DNA of 64,000 bases from Urechis unicinctus (Eukaryota; Annelida; Polychaeta; Xenopneusta; Urechidae): NCBI GenBank assembly GCA_034190875.2, contig CM067343.1, forward strand, positions 40,922,616 to 40,986,615, read 5' to 3'. Below, piece by piece: positions 28,041 to 44,200 of the stretch; position 1 is the stretch's first letter; each line of letters starts with the position of its first letter. Under the pieces are notes generated by a model. The model saw only the letters and a list, made by a program, of their open reading frames with translations, was not told the DNA's origin and did no database searches. A program made the position numbers and the translations under genes.

Positions 28041-30263
28041 TTAAAACATATTTATATACACAAATCAACTTCAAATGTGCTTTAAATCGATTTGATGTTA
28101 TATATACTACTAAACACAGTATGTTAGCCATCAATACCATTACAACTTCATTTGGTCTATATATTCTGTATAGCCCCGTATAGGTCACGTATCAACACTT
28201 GGCTTGGTAATTGAATTCAAACCCGCCGTCCCCATATTTTGGCAATATCATAATATTGTTACATTAATCGGATGTCTCTAAAAGCATATATTGTTTAAGA
28301 ATATTGCTAGGTAAGATTGATTGCGATTTCTTTTGGGGTGAAATTCTTAATTCAAACCGTCAGAGTTACATATAGAGTAATGCATAGTATGAGACATGAT
28401 AGGCCGAGCACGGGGAAAACGTTACGCCACATTTCATATCTAATTCAAATCTAATGTGGAATTCTTAGTACAAACCCCTTAGTCATAGTTATTCTGGGCA
28501 GCAAATTTCTCTGTATGTATGACGCCTCGAAAACAATCCCCAACAATCATTTGACATATTTATTGCTGATTCATTTGACCAATTATAACAGGTTTTATTC
28601 GCAGCATCCGCAACTCGATACATGTAAACAATTGCAAACCAGATTGTAATGGTTTTAAATCCGTAAGATTACCAATAATGAAAATATATGCAGACACTAT
28701 TAAACGAGTGATAGCGAACAATTCTGATGAATCATCTATACGAAGAAGTGAAATATATTCAAAATCAACAAGACAGTGGAACGGTGGGTATAATATCATA
28801 GAGTACTAGATATTGAACCTGCTCAGTGGGACATGCGCCGATATGTTTGCATACCTTTTATATATTTATTAGGTGGATTGAATGTGTGCATGACTGCTAA
28901 GTTAGATACCCGCATTGGTACAGCTCTACCCGGATCTATATATCGGGGCCGTGAGTCAATTGAAAGCGCGAGTTGGCGAATTCGTTGCGCCCCAAGCAAT
29001 CAGAGGGAAAACTAGCTTGGCGCGTCATCCGGTGTTTTGCGGGTTAATCTAGTCAGCAGGATTGCTATACGGATGAGGAATGATTACGATTTTTTCTATA
29101 TCAAATCTTTGGAGATGACGGTCAATGCAAAAATGGGCCGAATGCATTGAGTTTATGGAATCCGTTATATACGCGACAAATGTTTTCTCACCTTATTCTT
29201 ACCATATCCCCAAGACATTGCCAATGGACTCGAGTTGTTGAAGCGCGCCATAACGGATAGAGGATGTCCATAAGATAACCGTTTTTGTTCCTATTTCGTT
29301 AATAGAAATGGCTATTTGGGGCTAAATTTGCGGGCCTCGACGCGAGTGAAGCAGATTCGCAAGTAATGGCGACGCGAGTTATCGGAGCTCACCTGTAATC
29401 ACAATGTTATAGCTCGAAGAAAGTATTTGCTAATGCAAAAACATTGACGGTATTCTGCTTAAACTTCCACGTTACTCACAACATTTTTGCGACACAGGCA
29501 ATGCAACTGGAGGTTCAATGTCGAAAATCAACATAGAGTAAGCATACCTAGCACGTGCTCTGTGTAGCGGCAAGCATGCGGCCCTTCCTAGACAGCGCGA
29601 CTCAATACGATGTTGCATTTGTCACAAGCTGCATATGCTCTCCCCAACGCTGCGTCTGGCGAATCAATAGCCAACCCTCACGAGTTTCAAATATTTAACA
29701 AAAGCATTGAACAAATATCATATTAGATTTAAGATAATTACCTAAAGCAGGCGATTTTCAAAACATCACTCTAGCCGTTGTTGTACACGTTGTGGTAAAA
29801 TTATGTCATTCGGTTGTTCCGGCTAATCTCAGGGAATCAACAGCGCTGTGCAGTTAACACAAAGTAGCTAAGGTACATATCTATATCAAAGGCACATAGC
29901 GGTATTGATAGCAGCTCGTGAATCAATCTTATTCGCATACTGATCATATCGCTTGCATGCTTACTGATAAAACCTAGGTGGCTTATTTGTTAATCATTCA
30001 TTTTGTATCGTACGTTACATTCATAACATTTGGACGGTTCAATAACATGATGTACTTGGATCGCATACATGGCGTCAATTGTTCTTTGTATAGATACAGG
30101 TGCATGGCATTCTCTAAATATTTCTTTTCAATCTAATATCAAATATGGAACTAGAAGCCACTTCTATCGAATAACCGTTGCAAACGTTATGACATGTTAG
30201 CGCACAGCGAAATCATAACTTATTGTTCGTAGGCAACGCACTGATGCAATTCGTTTTGATTTA

Positions 30264-30265
<2 letters not shown>
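28041..30265. other. Non-coding stretch, nothing recognised
   Basis: No gene, RNA or element is seen. The part at about 28.9-29.7 kb looks somewhat less AT-rich than its surroundings and has several CpG-containing words (e.g. GGCGACGCGAGTTATCGG near 29367), but carries only a 60-codon frame (28833-29015) without motif. Confidence 0.4.
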
Positions 30266-30925
<660 letters not shown>

Positions 30926-32270
30926 TATACGTGTGTGTGCTTGCAATCAATCGTTATCCCGGATCAAAATACGCTCTTTCCTAGCATATATTTTACGTAT
31001 ATCCGGCCAAATTAATAAACTGTAAAGCATGAGCGTGTATATGGAGAGTTTTGAAGATACTGTATCAATTTAAGTATTAGTATACTCAAAAGCTGGCATT
31101 TACTTCACTTGACATACAAATGTATGCATAAGACATTTTAGTGTATAATTCATTCCGTGCACACTACAGTATTTGTTGCAGAACATATAAGATGGTGGGC
31201 GGTGTAGGTGTAGTTCGTTCTGCGACCCGATCCTTTCATAATCTACGTTAATAATAAATAACAATAGGGCATATAACTTACAGCAATTTTGAATACCTAA
31301 TCGATGATTCTACTGTAGGTGTGGCACGGAAAATGATTTAGGTGCTATAATCGATGTCCGTAAAATCCAGCCAACAGTGCTCTGCAGCAACAGATAAGCC
31401 AAACAGAGATCTCGGGATGGCCAGGTGAAGGTTCAGTGGTCGTGACATTGACATATAAGAGGGATTACAAAGGTTTTCTACTTAGCTCACAGGCGTTGTC
31501 TGAGTTAGACTACGAATGGAAACTGCGCTTGATATGACTGGCACCTTGTAGCGGTCTGCATAATGTTCAATGAGTTAGATAATATTAGCGTTGGATTGTT
31601 TTCAGCTTCTCAGCGCCGAAAGCACAATTATTCTTGGGCATTCGTACACCTTGAAAAACCAACGGCAAAGACAGAATTAAGACGAAGTGGCTTCGCCAAT
31701 CACTGCGTTACCCCGTTAAGTAGTTTACCATCCAAGGTAGTTTTAATTCGATATGCATTTAATAAAAAGTGACAATGGCAGGGCATCTAATGACCATTTT
31801 TGCCATGGCCAGCTATCAATGTAACTAATTGGGGAGCCATCTTTGTAAATCATTCTTAATCATGTGCCATGTCCATAATTGTTGTGACGTGTCGGAAAGT
31901 ACTTCCTCTGTTAAAAGGAATACCGCTGCTAATGGTTCTAGCATCGTTAGTGAATGTAAAAAAGAAGAATAAGTAAAAATCATCATCAAATGTTTTTATC
32001 ATTTGTTTATGAATTAACGTCCATGGGTCTCACCAATGGGGATGACATTGAACACATGATATACTGCCAATCATTTTTTACTTCCATTCCCTTCTTCCCA
32101 AACTCATCAGCAAAACAATGGAGTGCAATATATGCATCGATTGTACATGAACCGGATCTGCTTTACTGCATGATGTGCGCTTGCTACATTAAAGCAGAAG
32201 CATTTTGGTCTGCATGATTGGCTGCATTCAATGATAGTCGCATTCCATGAAAACAAGACCGTCACTGGCA
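30926..32270. other. Non-coding stretch, nothing recognised
   Basis: Single-copy-looking DNA between a TA region and block C copy 1. Short + strand frames at 31563-31772 and 31990-32217 (69 and 75 codons) have no recognised motif. Confidence 0.4.
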
Positions 32271-32274
32271 AGCT

Positions 32275-33125
32275 GCTAGGTACGTTTTTAGTTCAATTCA
32301 TTCCCAAATAGATTGAGGTTACTAGGCGCAACTAACGCGCTGATGGATGGCTTTGAAAGTGGATGGATATAGCTGGTTAAGCAGATGTTTCTCAGATGAG
32401 ACAGACGCGATACTTAAAAGTCTGTCAGTTTCCAGACGTTAGTCGTCTGCAATTCTACTCCGTAATGGAAACCGAAATATTAATTACAGATAACGTAACT
32501 TCATGCGTGGCTGATTGTGATAGGGCATGGTCGCTGATCAATCCAATACATTTTCCGAATAGCCAAGACAGACAATCATTTACAGCCGCATTACAGCAGC
32601 AATAACAATTATTAAAACATTTACGACCAACGTTACGATAAATATAACGCATTGTCATTTATCATCTTAACTAACGATTAATTTCCTAACTATTCAGTAA
32701 CGCAGAACCTGTGAGTTGACAAATAGTGGCCAGGGTTTCTGAGCTTTGTCAATTAGCACATTTCCTTACAATATCTGTTTGTCTAAACGAAATCCTCTTA
32801 TCGCTTGTCATAACGCGATTTTAGGTACACAAGCATTCCCTTGGTTACTTTTGGGAAGACATGGGTCATGTTAATTAAATTGTTAAACTTGCCACAGTAC
32901 GGGGTTCGTGTCAATATGGACATTATCTAGTTAGATAGGTGTTATGCATTGGCTAAGTTAAGTGCCATGACATAGTCAAAACCTCGCTCTTCCTACATTC
33001 AGCGTTTGCATTGGGTCATACCTAGCTTGCTGCGTGTTTTTATACGCCTATCGCCGGCGAATATAATTTACGGGTTATGATAACAATCTATGTATTGAAC
33101 GTACCATTTAAAATGAAGTTATACA
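32275..33125 (+). repeat. Block C, copy 1 (short)
   Basis: Begins with GTACGTTTTTAGTTCAATTC, almost the same as the start of copy 2 at about 33579 (GTACGTTTTTCAGTGCAATT). It shares with copies 2 and 3, in order: GCGCTGATGG/GCACTGATGG, GTCTGCAATTCTACTC near 32446 (as at 41392), TATCGCTTGTC near 32797 (as at 34141), CAAGCATTCC near 32830 (as at 34191), and CTTCCTACATTCAGCGTTTG near 32990 (as at 34507). It stops beside a G-rich run. Confidence 0.8.
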
Positions 33126-33129
33126 ATTT

Positions 33130-33148
33130 GGGGGGGGGGGGTGGGGGG
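33130..33148 (+). repeat. G-rich run (G12-T-G6)
   Basis: Twelve G, one T, six G. It lies at the 3' edge of block C copy 1. A single short tract like this could join a G-quadruplex, but there is no sign of function. Confidence 0.95.
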
Positions 33149-33577
33149 TTATTACTGCAATATCACCAACTTGTGTGCAATACAGGGAAGAGTAGGTCTA
33201 TTAAATGTGACAATCTCTTCCCTCAGCTGCGTGATTGGGATGTGTATCAGCCCCGGTAACTGCATTGGATCCATAATGTGTCACAAATATATATTTTACG
33301 CAATGTCGCAGTGTCCACATTCGATGTTTTGATTGATGTTTGCTCATGCATTCGATAGAAGTAAGGCAACAAATATGACCGCTTATGCGGAAATGAAAAT
33401 TGAATTACTAATTTTAATTTTTAGACCGATCACGGTCGGTGGACTGCCTATTCCTAAGAAACTGAGAATATCAGACTGACACCAGTAATATAACTAATTT
33501 TAGCTTAAAGACGTGATGCGTCTACATATTCGTGTCCGAAAACCGGTCATATTTGTCATCAAGACAGGCTGTCCTAC
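33149..33577. other. Spacer between block C copies 1 and 2
   Basis: About 430 bp with no recognised feature. Confidence 0.4.
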
Positions 33578-36500
33578 AATGTACGTTTTTCAGTGCAATT
33601 CATTCCCAAGTTAAGTGGAGTGTGGTTGCCAAGCGTGCCCAATGCACTGATGGATTGTTATGAAATTGGATGCAACGGATGGTTTTGCATTCGCTTCTCC
33701 TTAAAGGCTCTTAGTTTTCATTTGCAAATTGCCTGCAATTATTCTCCTCAAAAGGAACATACATTTCAATGTACAGAGAATTTAGCGTGATGTGTGGTTG
33801 CTATGTGGGATTGCACCATTGCTGATCAACCGGATAAAGATACAAGAGAGTCAAAACAGGGAATAGTCTATAGCTGTGCCGAAACAGTTATACTAGCAAA
33901 CAAGCAGTCAAAAATTTAAGCGGAGTGCTATAATAACTAAAGCAACTTGTCGTCTACGTCTCAGCAATGTTCTTTTTAAAATCGACTTCAGTAATGTAAA
34001 TCATGACCCAACGAATAGCCATTGCCAGTACCTTTTGTAACTGGTTAGCTCTGGAATGTAATAGCGAAGATTTGGGAAAGTGGGATACAGAGCAATGGCC
34101 AACCTAAGAAAAATATCTGCTTGATTGAATAAAATCTTCGTATCGCTTGTCTTAGCGCTGTTTCAGATATGCTAAGCAAGAGAACGAGTTCAAGCATTCC
34201 TGTGGTTAATGTTAAGAATTAACGGGCAAGATTGTTGTTACTTGTGAAATTGCCATTGCACTGGGTTAATGTCAATCTAGGTATCATCGAAGTAGAAAAC
34301 TATAAATATATCGAATATCATCTGCGTTTATAAGCACGGAGCCGGTATTAAATTAAGAGATTCGATCTTATCAGACTGGATATTACCTTTGCTATATGCA
34401 TTCAGCATGCTCAATCAGGCTTTATCTAGTACCACTGAACCGGCTGGCTTTGGTGAAATTTAGCATGACCTAAGCTTAGTGCCTTGGCACTGTCACAACT
34501 ACATTCTTCCTACGTTTGGCGTTTGAATTTAGTCATAACGAGCTATATCTGAATTTAAAACTGTATCACGTCTATCTTTTACATATTGAATTCGATTGTT
34601 ATGGTAACTTTATACCGGAACAATATTTTGGTTTAAACATAGCATTAATGTAAGGAAAGTTAAAGATTTTATATAATTCACAGATAATGTTGTTTTCTTG
34701 GTTAGGAATTTATTAATATCAAAATAGGCAATATCTAGCTTTACTGGTAATTACATACGTTGCATAATTAAAGCTGAATATTACCTACTGGTACAAACAC
34801 GGCTACCGACACGGTCATCAAAAAAACTCTGGCCAATTATTCGTTTTGAAAGGTATTCTTAGCTGGTATATCACCTAATGATGAATAACTTTAATGCGTG
34901 GTAAACTGCGAATGACTCGCAATGTGTTTCGCATCTCATTATTGAACTGCCGATACGTATAAGCTTAACCTTATTTGCATTGGAATAATATTCCCGTGCT
35001 GCATGATTGGTCTTACCCATCTAAAATCGCAATTGCTCAAGACCTTAATAGCCAGTGTGTTCAGTGCTTATATCAGGTAAATATGCGGCGGACCAACACA
35101 CTAACACTAGAGGGAAATACTGTGGCGGGAAAGCCGGTTATCACGAAATAACACATGTAATGTATTGATTGTGTTATGTGATTATCAATAGTAACTCCTG
35201 AGCCAGCAGTCCCCGGTTTGACACTATTGGTCATTCAGTCAAGCCTTTTTAACTTACCCTGCTAGTTCCTAATTGCAGTTATGACAGGATCCGGCTAGTC
35301 AACCACAAGTTGTACATATACTAGTCACATGTATCTACCAAGCGAGGCACAACATGCCACAAGGCATGTATTAGAACCATGCGACTTTATGATTTATGGG
35401 ATTTCTTCGCAAAGATAATTCTCCTCACTTACCATATTTCAACGCCATCTTTTTCAGAAAAGTTTTAAGTTGAATGTCAAAAAAGTGTCTAAGTCCACTG
35501 CTGACCAAGGCATTAGCAGAATATTTAAACTAGTTCTTTATATGCAAAAATGAGATGATAACGGAGTATACATCCCCGCAATGACCTCAAATAGGCAGCA
35601 AAGTCTAGATATAACCACACGAGCAATAGGTGCCCAGTAAGAGGATTGACAATAAAATGTACAGCTATGCCACTGTTGATTATATCAGGCGTATGCTTAT
35701 TAATGCGCTATTTAGGCATTGCTGATAATTCTTTAAGATGGTAGGACATAATAGATCGGATACAGCAATGTCTAAAATGTCCAAATAGACTCGTAAAAAT
35801 AGATTAAATTTGGAATATTCTTCCGTGCCGAATAATGCGATTAAAAGAGATGTGTTGATGACAATTATTGCACCACTGTTTACATTGTCCAACATCATTA
35901 CAAAGATTAACAGGTATCAAGGTGTCACATATTGAATCAGTGACTCCGTTATGACTGTGCTTGTGAGACCTGCAAATTTATTGTGATGTTATAATCGAAC
36001 AACAAAATTAAATATCTATGTATCGGCCCGTCAATTCACACGACGCATAGATGTTTCGAGTAGCACTTTTTGATGAAGCGGATTACAATTTACAAATCAC
36101 ACATAGAGCATGCCTTCCCAAATCCAATTGCAATAGAATATATCAGCATTTATTCATTCGTGCTCTATGGAAATGCTGTAAAGCCGAGGAACGGTCGCGT
36201 GGCGGTGGCTTTTTACCTACTAAAACGTGACCTCCTTTTCCTGGAAGGAGTCTACTACAATCTAATAGTCCCTGGCGCAACAAACATCAGCAGGTTGTTT
36301 AAGCAGCATAATCTTCTGGTCATAGACCACGTGGCAAGGACTTTATAGAATCCCTTTCTTTATAACATGGCGGATGTTTGCACAGAATTTTGCGTCTGTC
36401 TTTGAATATTGATTCACATTGATATTCATCTGCACAGTTACGTACAAATCATCCGTTATTAGATTTTGTGTTAAAACACATGTTTAACATCCGATATTCT

Positions 36501-38945
36501 GAATGATGGGCATTACTGCATAATAAACATACCAAGGACTTGCGAGGCAAACGTAAAGGGATTTAAAACACCTAAGATAATATCTGTGGGAGCACAGTGG
36601 AAAGTGGTAATGTTTATGATAATATACGTATTGTGAGTCACTTTCAACGACAAGGTAATACCGCGACGGTGATAGATCCGGATTATTATGATGAAATGAC
36701 ATCGCCAACCGGGCAGGAATTTGTTACACTGTCTGAACAAGGGCAAGAATAATACCATCGAGTCCGTAATCATTTCGCCACTTGGGCGGGTGCATCCCTT
36801 TTCATATATTTGAACGCCATTTAATCATTCTTGTCACAAGAAATCAGTCGGATTTCAAAATCTTAGGATCGAAAGCACATCCTGTGGATCGAAACGCGAC
36901 GCAGCATTAAAAACCAGCTTGTACTTTAGTGGAGGTCTGGATATTCACATCAGCATCTGCACTCGCGGTCTCCCATCCAATGTCATTATATATGATGCAA
37001 AGCTGTTGTGAAAATCGGCTATATTACGGGCTTTCATTCTACATTCTTTATTAGTCATTAGCGAGTACTTATTGGCCTTTCGGCAGATATGCCGATCAGG
37101 AAACATTGGCTGTGGCGAGTTACAAACATTACCATTTTAATATTGACATGCGGACGATATTCAAGTTTTCCAATGAAGCATGAATGGGAAAAGTTTCGGA
37201 AGTATCTCAATTATAACATGAGCTAATATAAATTCAACATGTCATAAAGAAAGTTGCTCGATAAACAGCAATTTGCGTAATGCGAATAGAATATACTTCC
37301 AATCTGCGCGATATGTGTGCATACAAAGTTAATGAATAAAATTACACTGCGTTTGAACACACAGGGATATGGTTTCGCCACATATATGAATAAAGCAGTG
37401 CTTTCAATAATCATCCAGTATATTATCATGCTCCCCTAGCATAGATATGCTGAGGTACTACTATAACCCTATACTTACCAATTGGTAGGGCTTACAATTG
37501 AAAGGTAACATAGGATACATTTATGATGTAATCGTTATCATTAATGTGCATGGGTAATCAAGAAAGACAATCAATCGTAGAAGTGAGATTGATTTGCATG
37601 GAACAAGCAATGTTGCTAATAGTTGTTAATGCTTTGTAGGACAATGAAGAATTACCAATTATCTTGGACTTGTGCCATATATCTGTTGACGAATGTTATC
37701 TTATTTACACTGCCAAATTTCCGTAAGGCTTTTTAAGCTGTTCAGGTTGTGGGCCTCCATCCATTTGTTTCCAAAGATGCACATCGTTGTGACAGTTAAC
37801 TGGACAACTGGACTTGATGTTATAATTAACAAATTGCAATACTTTTATTCTTACAATTGCTTGTATAGGATGGTACATAACTATGTTAAGTGCTGAGCAT
37901 AGTTCAATAACATGCAGTTTTTCATAGTAATCAAATGGCCATCCTATTAAATGTGTACGCCTTCATTTATGTAATACACCTGTTTGGATATATCGTAGCT
38001 ATAAGTTATAAACAGGAATTATATCATAATAAGGCATAAGTTGCTGGGATTTATTGTTTAGAACTATATTTGGATTGGTCATAATTCATTTGTGACCTAT
38101 CTTGTGTTGAGTGTAACCGTATATAAATGGCCCCGATACCCATTCCATACAGAAAAATGAACGAGGATACTTTTTCCACTGGTATTTTAGGTATGTTTTA
38201 GTCTGCGGCGTTGTTTCCAAAGACAATCACGATTACAAATTACTGGCGAAGTAATGATAGTCACAGTCCAATTGATTGATATATTCTACAAGCGCTGATG
38301 TTCTAAGAGCACATATTAAGATTATGTATATCCGTACTCATAAAGTTCCACGCCTAACCTTATTGCTCATACTCGTCTTCAGAATGTTGTCAAAATGAAT
38401 ATCTTTGATAATTATTGTTAGGCCCATGTAGAATAGACCTCAGTATTGATGAGACACGTAATATGTCAGTAATGATTTCATGCTGCCAGTTAGAATTATA
38501 ATCCACAATCGCTACTATAATTGTTTGATACGTTTTGATAATGACCGTAATTACAACAATTATCGCATGATTGGCTATGTAGTTCAGATTAACGTTATGA
38601 AGACCAATATGGTTGAAAACCTACCCTGCACTGTGACCAAGTTACATGGTTGATATAATGCACAAGGAAGAACCCATAAGACACACTATTTGCTATAACG
38701 AGCTGAATTTGAAGAGAAATGTGCACTGTTTAAATGTCTCCATTGAAATCAACGCCTATGCTCATTGCAAATGCACTTATGTTAGCCTCATAACCAACTT
38801 CCACAAAGCGTTTGGCAATCAATCACGAATGTTGTCAAGGGAAACCAATCACACATATTCCTGATTTTCACAAGTGACGTGCATGAACCGTTGATCGCAC
38901 AGTGTGTTGTCAAATAAAATATTCAAATATCCGCAACAAACATCG
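33578..38945 (+). repeat. Block C, copy 2 (longest copy)
   Basis: Collinear with copy 3 at 41.24-45.03 kb. Matches in order: GTGCCCAATGCACTGATGG near 33635 with GTGCCAAATGCGCTGATAGG near 41275; TTCTTCCTACGTTTGGCGTT near 34504 with 42239; GGGAAAGCCGGTTATCACG-type words near 35127 with 42352; GTGCCCAGTAAGAGGATTG near 35631 with GCACCCAGTAAGATGATTGG near 42780; CACTTGGGCGGGTGCATCCC near 36779 with 43808; AATGTTGTCAAGGGAAACCA near 38827 with 44919; AAGTGACGTGCATGAACCG near 38872 with 44973. No open frame is shared between copies. Copy 3 is shorter mainly through deletions in the middle. Class unknown. Confidence 0.85.
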
Positions 38946-41234
38946 ATCTCCTTTACTCCGATCGTTAGTGGTCATGTTAGCCATCGTAGTAGCCCTCGTC
39001 CTGCATGCTTAATTTGTAGAGCGATGGCAATGGTCAATTGCTTGCAGAAACTATTTTCAATCACAGTGTCATGTTTATGATTATCACGTTTCAAAAGAAG
39101 AATGGGTTTGTGAGGCATAGCAGAATATATACTATTCTACATATCTGTTTAAAACGTTGTCGGTTTGTTTAACACTAGTGAATTGTGAGTTTGCCAGGTT
39201 AATATTATTTTATTCAGATATATTCAAATGTAAGTGAATTAACCAATATCTACACTATGCTTGGCCGATAAGGATGCAGCAACTCTTCGTTAAGCGTTAC
39301 AAATTTCTTGCTCAAAAATAAGATCACCAAAACGAGGGCACCATTCACATGTGCACAACTAATTCAACCAAACGCACGGCAGCATTTAATGGCGCATTTA
39401 GATGACGTTTTAAGCATTTGTTATTCCACATATATCATACAACTCATAATAAATACGATTGAACTCAATGCGACACGCTGCACCAAGCTGTCTTAATGCC
39501 TTAGAGATCGGTATAGAGCCAAATTATTGGGGTTAGGTGATCTAATTTTCTAGGTGACTAGGTGTCATTACAGATGTAATGATTATTCCAACAGCTACAT
39601 GATAATTTTGCTAAGCAATGTTTGTTTCACTCGATCAACACCCATTGCTCACAGAAACTATTGTTCAACCTCCTGGTGTTGATTCGACCTCCATCAGCAA
39701 ATTTTGAGCCGTTATAAGGCTGCCTCCTGCGTGGCCTACTCCAGTAAATGTATAAGACCTAATCGCAATATACATTTGTGTATAGGAACACACCATATAT
39801 ATGGTTTTCCAATCGCTGTATGACAGAGCCTGTCGACGAGAGAAGGTATCATGGAGTGTTGCTATTTTGATTAATATTAACACGGTATTTGGGGCCGTGA
39901 TCAAGTTTAAATCCGGTGGTATAAATACATCGCCTACTAGTAATTCAAACTTTGTCATAAAAAGCCATCAAAACACCATTTCCCGAGGTTGGTACGATTT
40001 ATATTGCTTCCACGAACGACCCATATGGACATAACTGCCGCTTATTTAGTGTCTCAATGCATCTGGTTGACTTCTATCAATTTTTGATGGACAGTTATAT
40101 TGCCCCGGCTAGCATTTTACTAGATAAAGCGTATCAACAGATAAAAATACTGCATTCTTCAAACCGTTTTTTGCCAACTGAATGATGATTTTTGATATAC
40201 TGTCACTTTCTAAATTAAAATAAAGACGGAATTAGTTCTTCACATCAAAAGAGAATGCAGGTTCAGGGAATTTGACTTCAAAAGTGTACATGTCATGACA
40301 ATAGATACAGACATGGTGGCATGAGTGATTGGCAATAGCTGGTGCAAAGAACTAAGATGAGACGTAAAATATATTTTAAGTAACTACACTGCATTTAGAT
40401 CGAATTGTTTCATTTTCTCGAAACAATGTAACCATGAGTATAACATCAAACCAGCACCGTACGGTTTATTGATTCGACTCATTGGCACTGATACCGTGAC
40501 GAATGAGAACTTTATATACTTTGGGCAGTTTATTTAATGCGTCCATGGTTTTGAATTCAAGATACTTGCATTGGCAATTATTATCTTAAGGCTAGCAATT
40601 AGTATTGGCCCATGCCACGTGATTTACGATGTTACTTTCATGCTCTAACATTGCTTGCAGCATTCTTGTGGCACTGATAAAGCAACTTAAGACTCAATGC
40701 AGAGCATACATTACACCGGTTACACCGGGATTGATCAAACTTTATTCCAAGCCTATTATATCAGCTCTTGCTTTGAAAGTAAATGCACATGAATCGGCTG
40801 TACAGGTTATGAATTAATTAATGATTATGTGAGAGGTACTATACTTTGCAAGGTTGCAGGTTAAAGTAGACTTTGATAACAATATCAAGTCAGGTATTGA
40901 CTTATATTTACTCTGTATAGAGTTTTATGTTTTTGTCTAATAATCACGATTAAAAATAACGTGGAAATTTTACCTCTGTCGCCTCTTGAAGAGATCGTAG
41001 GCACATTGCGTTTCGTAATATAGGTCAAAAGTAACGAAATATGTCCGATGTTCTCAGCTAGTATCTTTGCTATTTCATAATTTAGATGGATATGATATGT
41101 AATTAATATTCGTAAATATTGCCGATTCGTACAAATTAGCTCTGTATTTGCCCTAACTGCATTTCTAACAACATGGCAATGGTCGCTATGGATAATTATT
41201 ATTGTGAACACACCATAGATCACTAACGTAGTAC
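38946..41234. other. Stretch between block C copies 2 and 3
   Basis: At 39530-39580 a short stretch (GGTGATCTAATTTTCTAGGTGA and following) resembles the start of block A (11110 and 22305). This may be a block A fragment and is the only hint of a link between the two families. Otherwise nothing is recognised; open frames of 62-112 codons lack motifs. Confidence 0.4.
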
Positions 41235-44200
41235 TCCTAATACACTTTTATAAGCTAGATTGTGACTACCATGCGTGCCAAATGCGCTGATAGGTTATTA
41301 CGAAATTGCATGCAATGAATAGTTTTGCAGATGCTTCTCTTTTTCGACGGGGTTTGATGGATGAAATGCTCTCAGTTTTCAGTCGATTATTGTCTGCAAT
41401 TCTACTCGTCAATTGCAATATAAAATTCAATGTACAAATAATTTGAAATGGTGTAAGACTGATGAGCAGGATTGTATCATCGTTGATTTATCAAATTAAG
41501 CATCGAAATAGGCATGGCAGAAAATCGTTTGTAGCTGTTTTGCAGCAACAATACTAGATAACAAGCAGTCCCACATTTACTCTGAACGTTATGATAGCTA
41601 TGATATCTTGCCATCTACGTCTCAGCGAAGGATCAATAAACAAAAGCTTTCAGTAACGTCAATTATAAGAGTTTACTCCGAGCGGTAACGATCAGACAAC
41701 GCCGTTGGCTGTTGTAAATCATCTTCTCATTTACATTCTGCATGATCGTGCATGCTTCTCCAACCCCTTAACTTCATAATGCATTGGTAAGCCTTAGCTA
41801 AGCTCGTGTGCTACTGAAGGATGCAATTTTGCATCATACCTACTAATATCTGCTAGTCTGAATGTAAACCTCGTATGACTTGTACTGACGTGGTTTCATG
41901 TATACTTACAATGAGGAAAAGTACCAGCGTACCTATGGTAACTGTTGGGAAGTTATGTGTCAGGTAAAAATAATCTGGGCATTATCAAAGCAGATAGCAA
42001 TAAATATATCGAAATTCCATCATCGCATGCAAAAAAACAGAACTGATCAATTTATAAATCAAAGGCTTTGATCATTTTAGGCCGGATATTATCTTTGATA
42101 TAGGTCGTTACCATGTCCTACCAGGCTTTATCTAATTGGATAATGTTGATCAGATAAACCTGGATATCATGCAACAGCATGCATATGTGACACTTAGGCG
42201 ATGCCTAAATTAAGTGCCGTGAGATATATCAGCTACACTTCTCCTGCTTTAAGCGTTTAAATTAGGTAGTACTGAGCATTACTGTTAAATAATTGCCTTT
42301 TTATGTCTATAGTGGACTCGTTCATCCCTAACACGCGTGTATAATACTGTGCCGGGATAACCGGTTCATTAACATGCATAAAATGTGGTATATATTGATT
42401 GTGTTTTGCGCTAAAAAAAAGTTACACCACGAAGCAGTTCATGGTTTGTTATTTTTGGACATTCATCCTAACAATGCTTAAATGCGGTCATGCCAGGATC
42501 CGATACGTGTAGAAATACGAGTTTCACGTATTGAGTAAATGATGCAAAATGTGATACAGTTGTCTAAATAACAATCCTACCTCACCACATTTCAACTAAA
42601 TCCATTTCTAAATGATTTTGAGTTTGTTGCCGTAAAGTATGAAACTGTCATAATTATAATGTTTAAGCGATATAATTAGCAGCAGAAAGGGAATTGTGAT
42701 AGAAAAGATTGTGGAAAATCTATCCAAGCAAGGATCCAAGTATAGGTGTTGCCAAGATCTATACCACTTGGGCAATATGCACCCAGTAAGATGATTGGCT
42801 CTGGAATATCAAACCATGCCGCTGCGGATTTACCTGGCGTACTCTTATTAATGAAACGCTTGAGCAGATCCTCTAACTAAGACACAGCTGATGTTTCGTT
42901 AGGGAGCAAGATATGGTTAATTGGACACAGCCGTGTAGCAGTACATCCTTGTAGGCTAGTAAAAATATATATATCTTGCAATTTGTTCATGTGACATCAT
43001 GTATGGTCAACACTTCAGATAATATAGCAGTTCGCATTCCCTACCGTTATGATCAAGATATACCAATATATATGTTCCCACAGATTCTCAAGTTCAATCT
43101 AGGACCAAAGTATATCTGTGTCTGTTAGCCCAGCAAACTCTATGATAGAATTGCATTGTACCGCACTTTTTGGTGAAGCATATTATAATTAATCGGTTAC
43201 ATGTTAAGCACGGCGATATTTTGAGCCAATCAGCCAAATCGCTATTACATACTTAAATACCTTTCAATCATCATTAACTATCCTAAACCGTTGTCAGTTT
43301 CATACTATCTAATAAGGTTGTCTACAAGGCATGCCAGCCGACGACAATTTCCTTTGCATAGTACCATGTCAGTATCTGCAATAGGATTCATGCTACAATC
43401 ATTGTTTAGAGTTGATATTCCGCTAAAACACAAGTTTACAATAGAATTTTCTGTGAGCATATCTGCACTACCCAACATTATCTGGTAATCATGAGATATA
43501 TTATGTTTAAAAATGATTGGTTAAACAATTTCCAAACATCTAGCAGGGAAAACTGAACTATTTTTCAAGCATCTCATAATAGAGAATATCCTATAGAAGC
43601 GCGTACGTTTGTGAATGATGGTAATGTTAAGGGTAATACAAGACAATTTCAACAACAAGGATCTATCTCGACGGTGATATATTAAGATTATTCTGAAGAA
43701 GTGCCAACCCTAGTTGCCACAAATTCGATGCCCCTGTCTAGGCTGCAAAACCCACGCCGCCGGGACAAGGTCCAGCACAATACCATTGAGCCCTATACCT
43801 TTGCCCCACTTGGGCGGATGCATCCCCTTTCCGATATTTGAGCGCCATCAAACGTGATTATTTGTGTTATACTGAATCTTAAGATCGAACGGCATTAGGT
43901 GACACGGCTAATCACTACACCATTGGAAAGGGTTTGGTAGAGGCCTTGATAATCACGTTATTATCTGAAGTTGTGGATTCATATTCAATGTAATTAATAA
44001 TTTTATAAAAATGCATTATAAATCTATTCAATTAAAGGGTTTTCGTCGTACAATATTTATTAGACAATTCTGGTATTTCTTTGCTTAGCTACCCTCTGAA
44101 ACGATATCCACCCCAGAACAACTTAGCTTAGATTATATCATTACGTTGCAGAATATTATCAGCAGTGATCAATTGCGTCACCAATTAGCTGTATAGATGC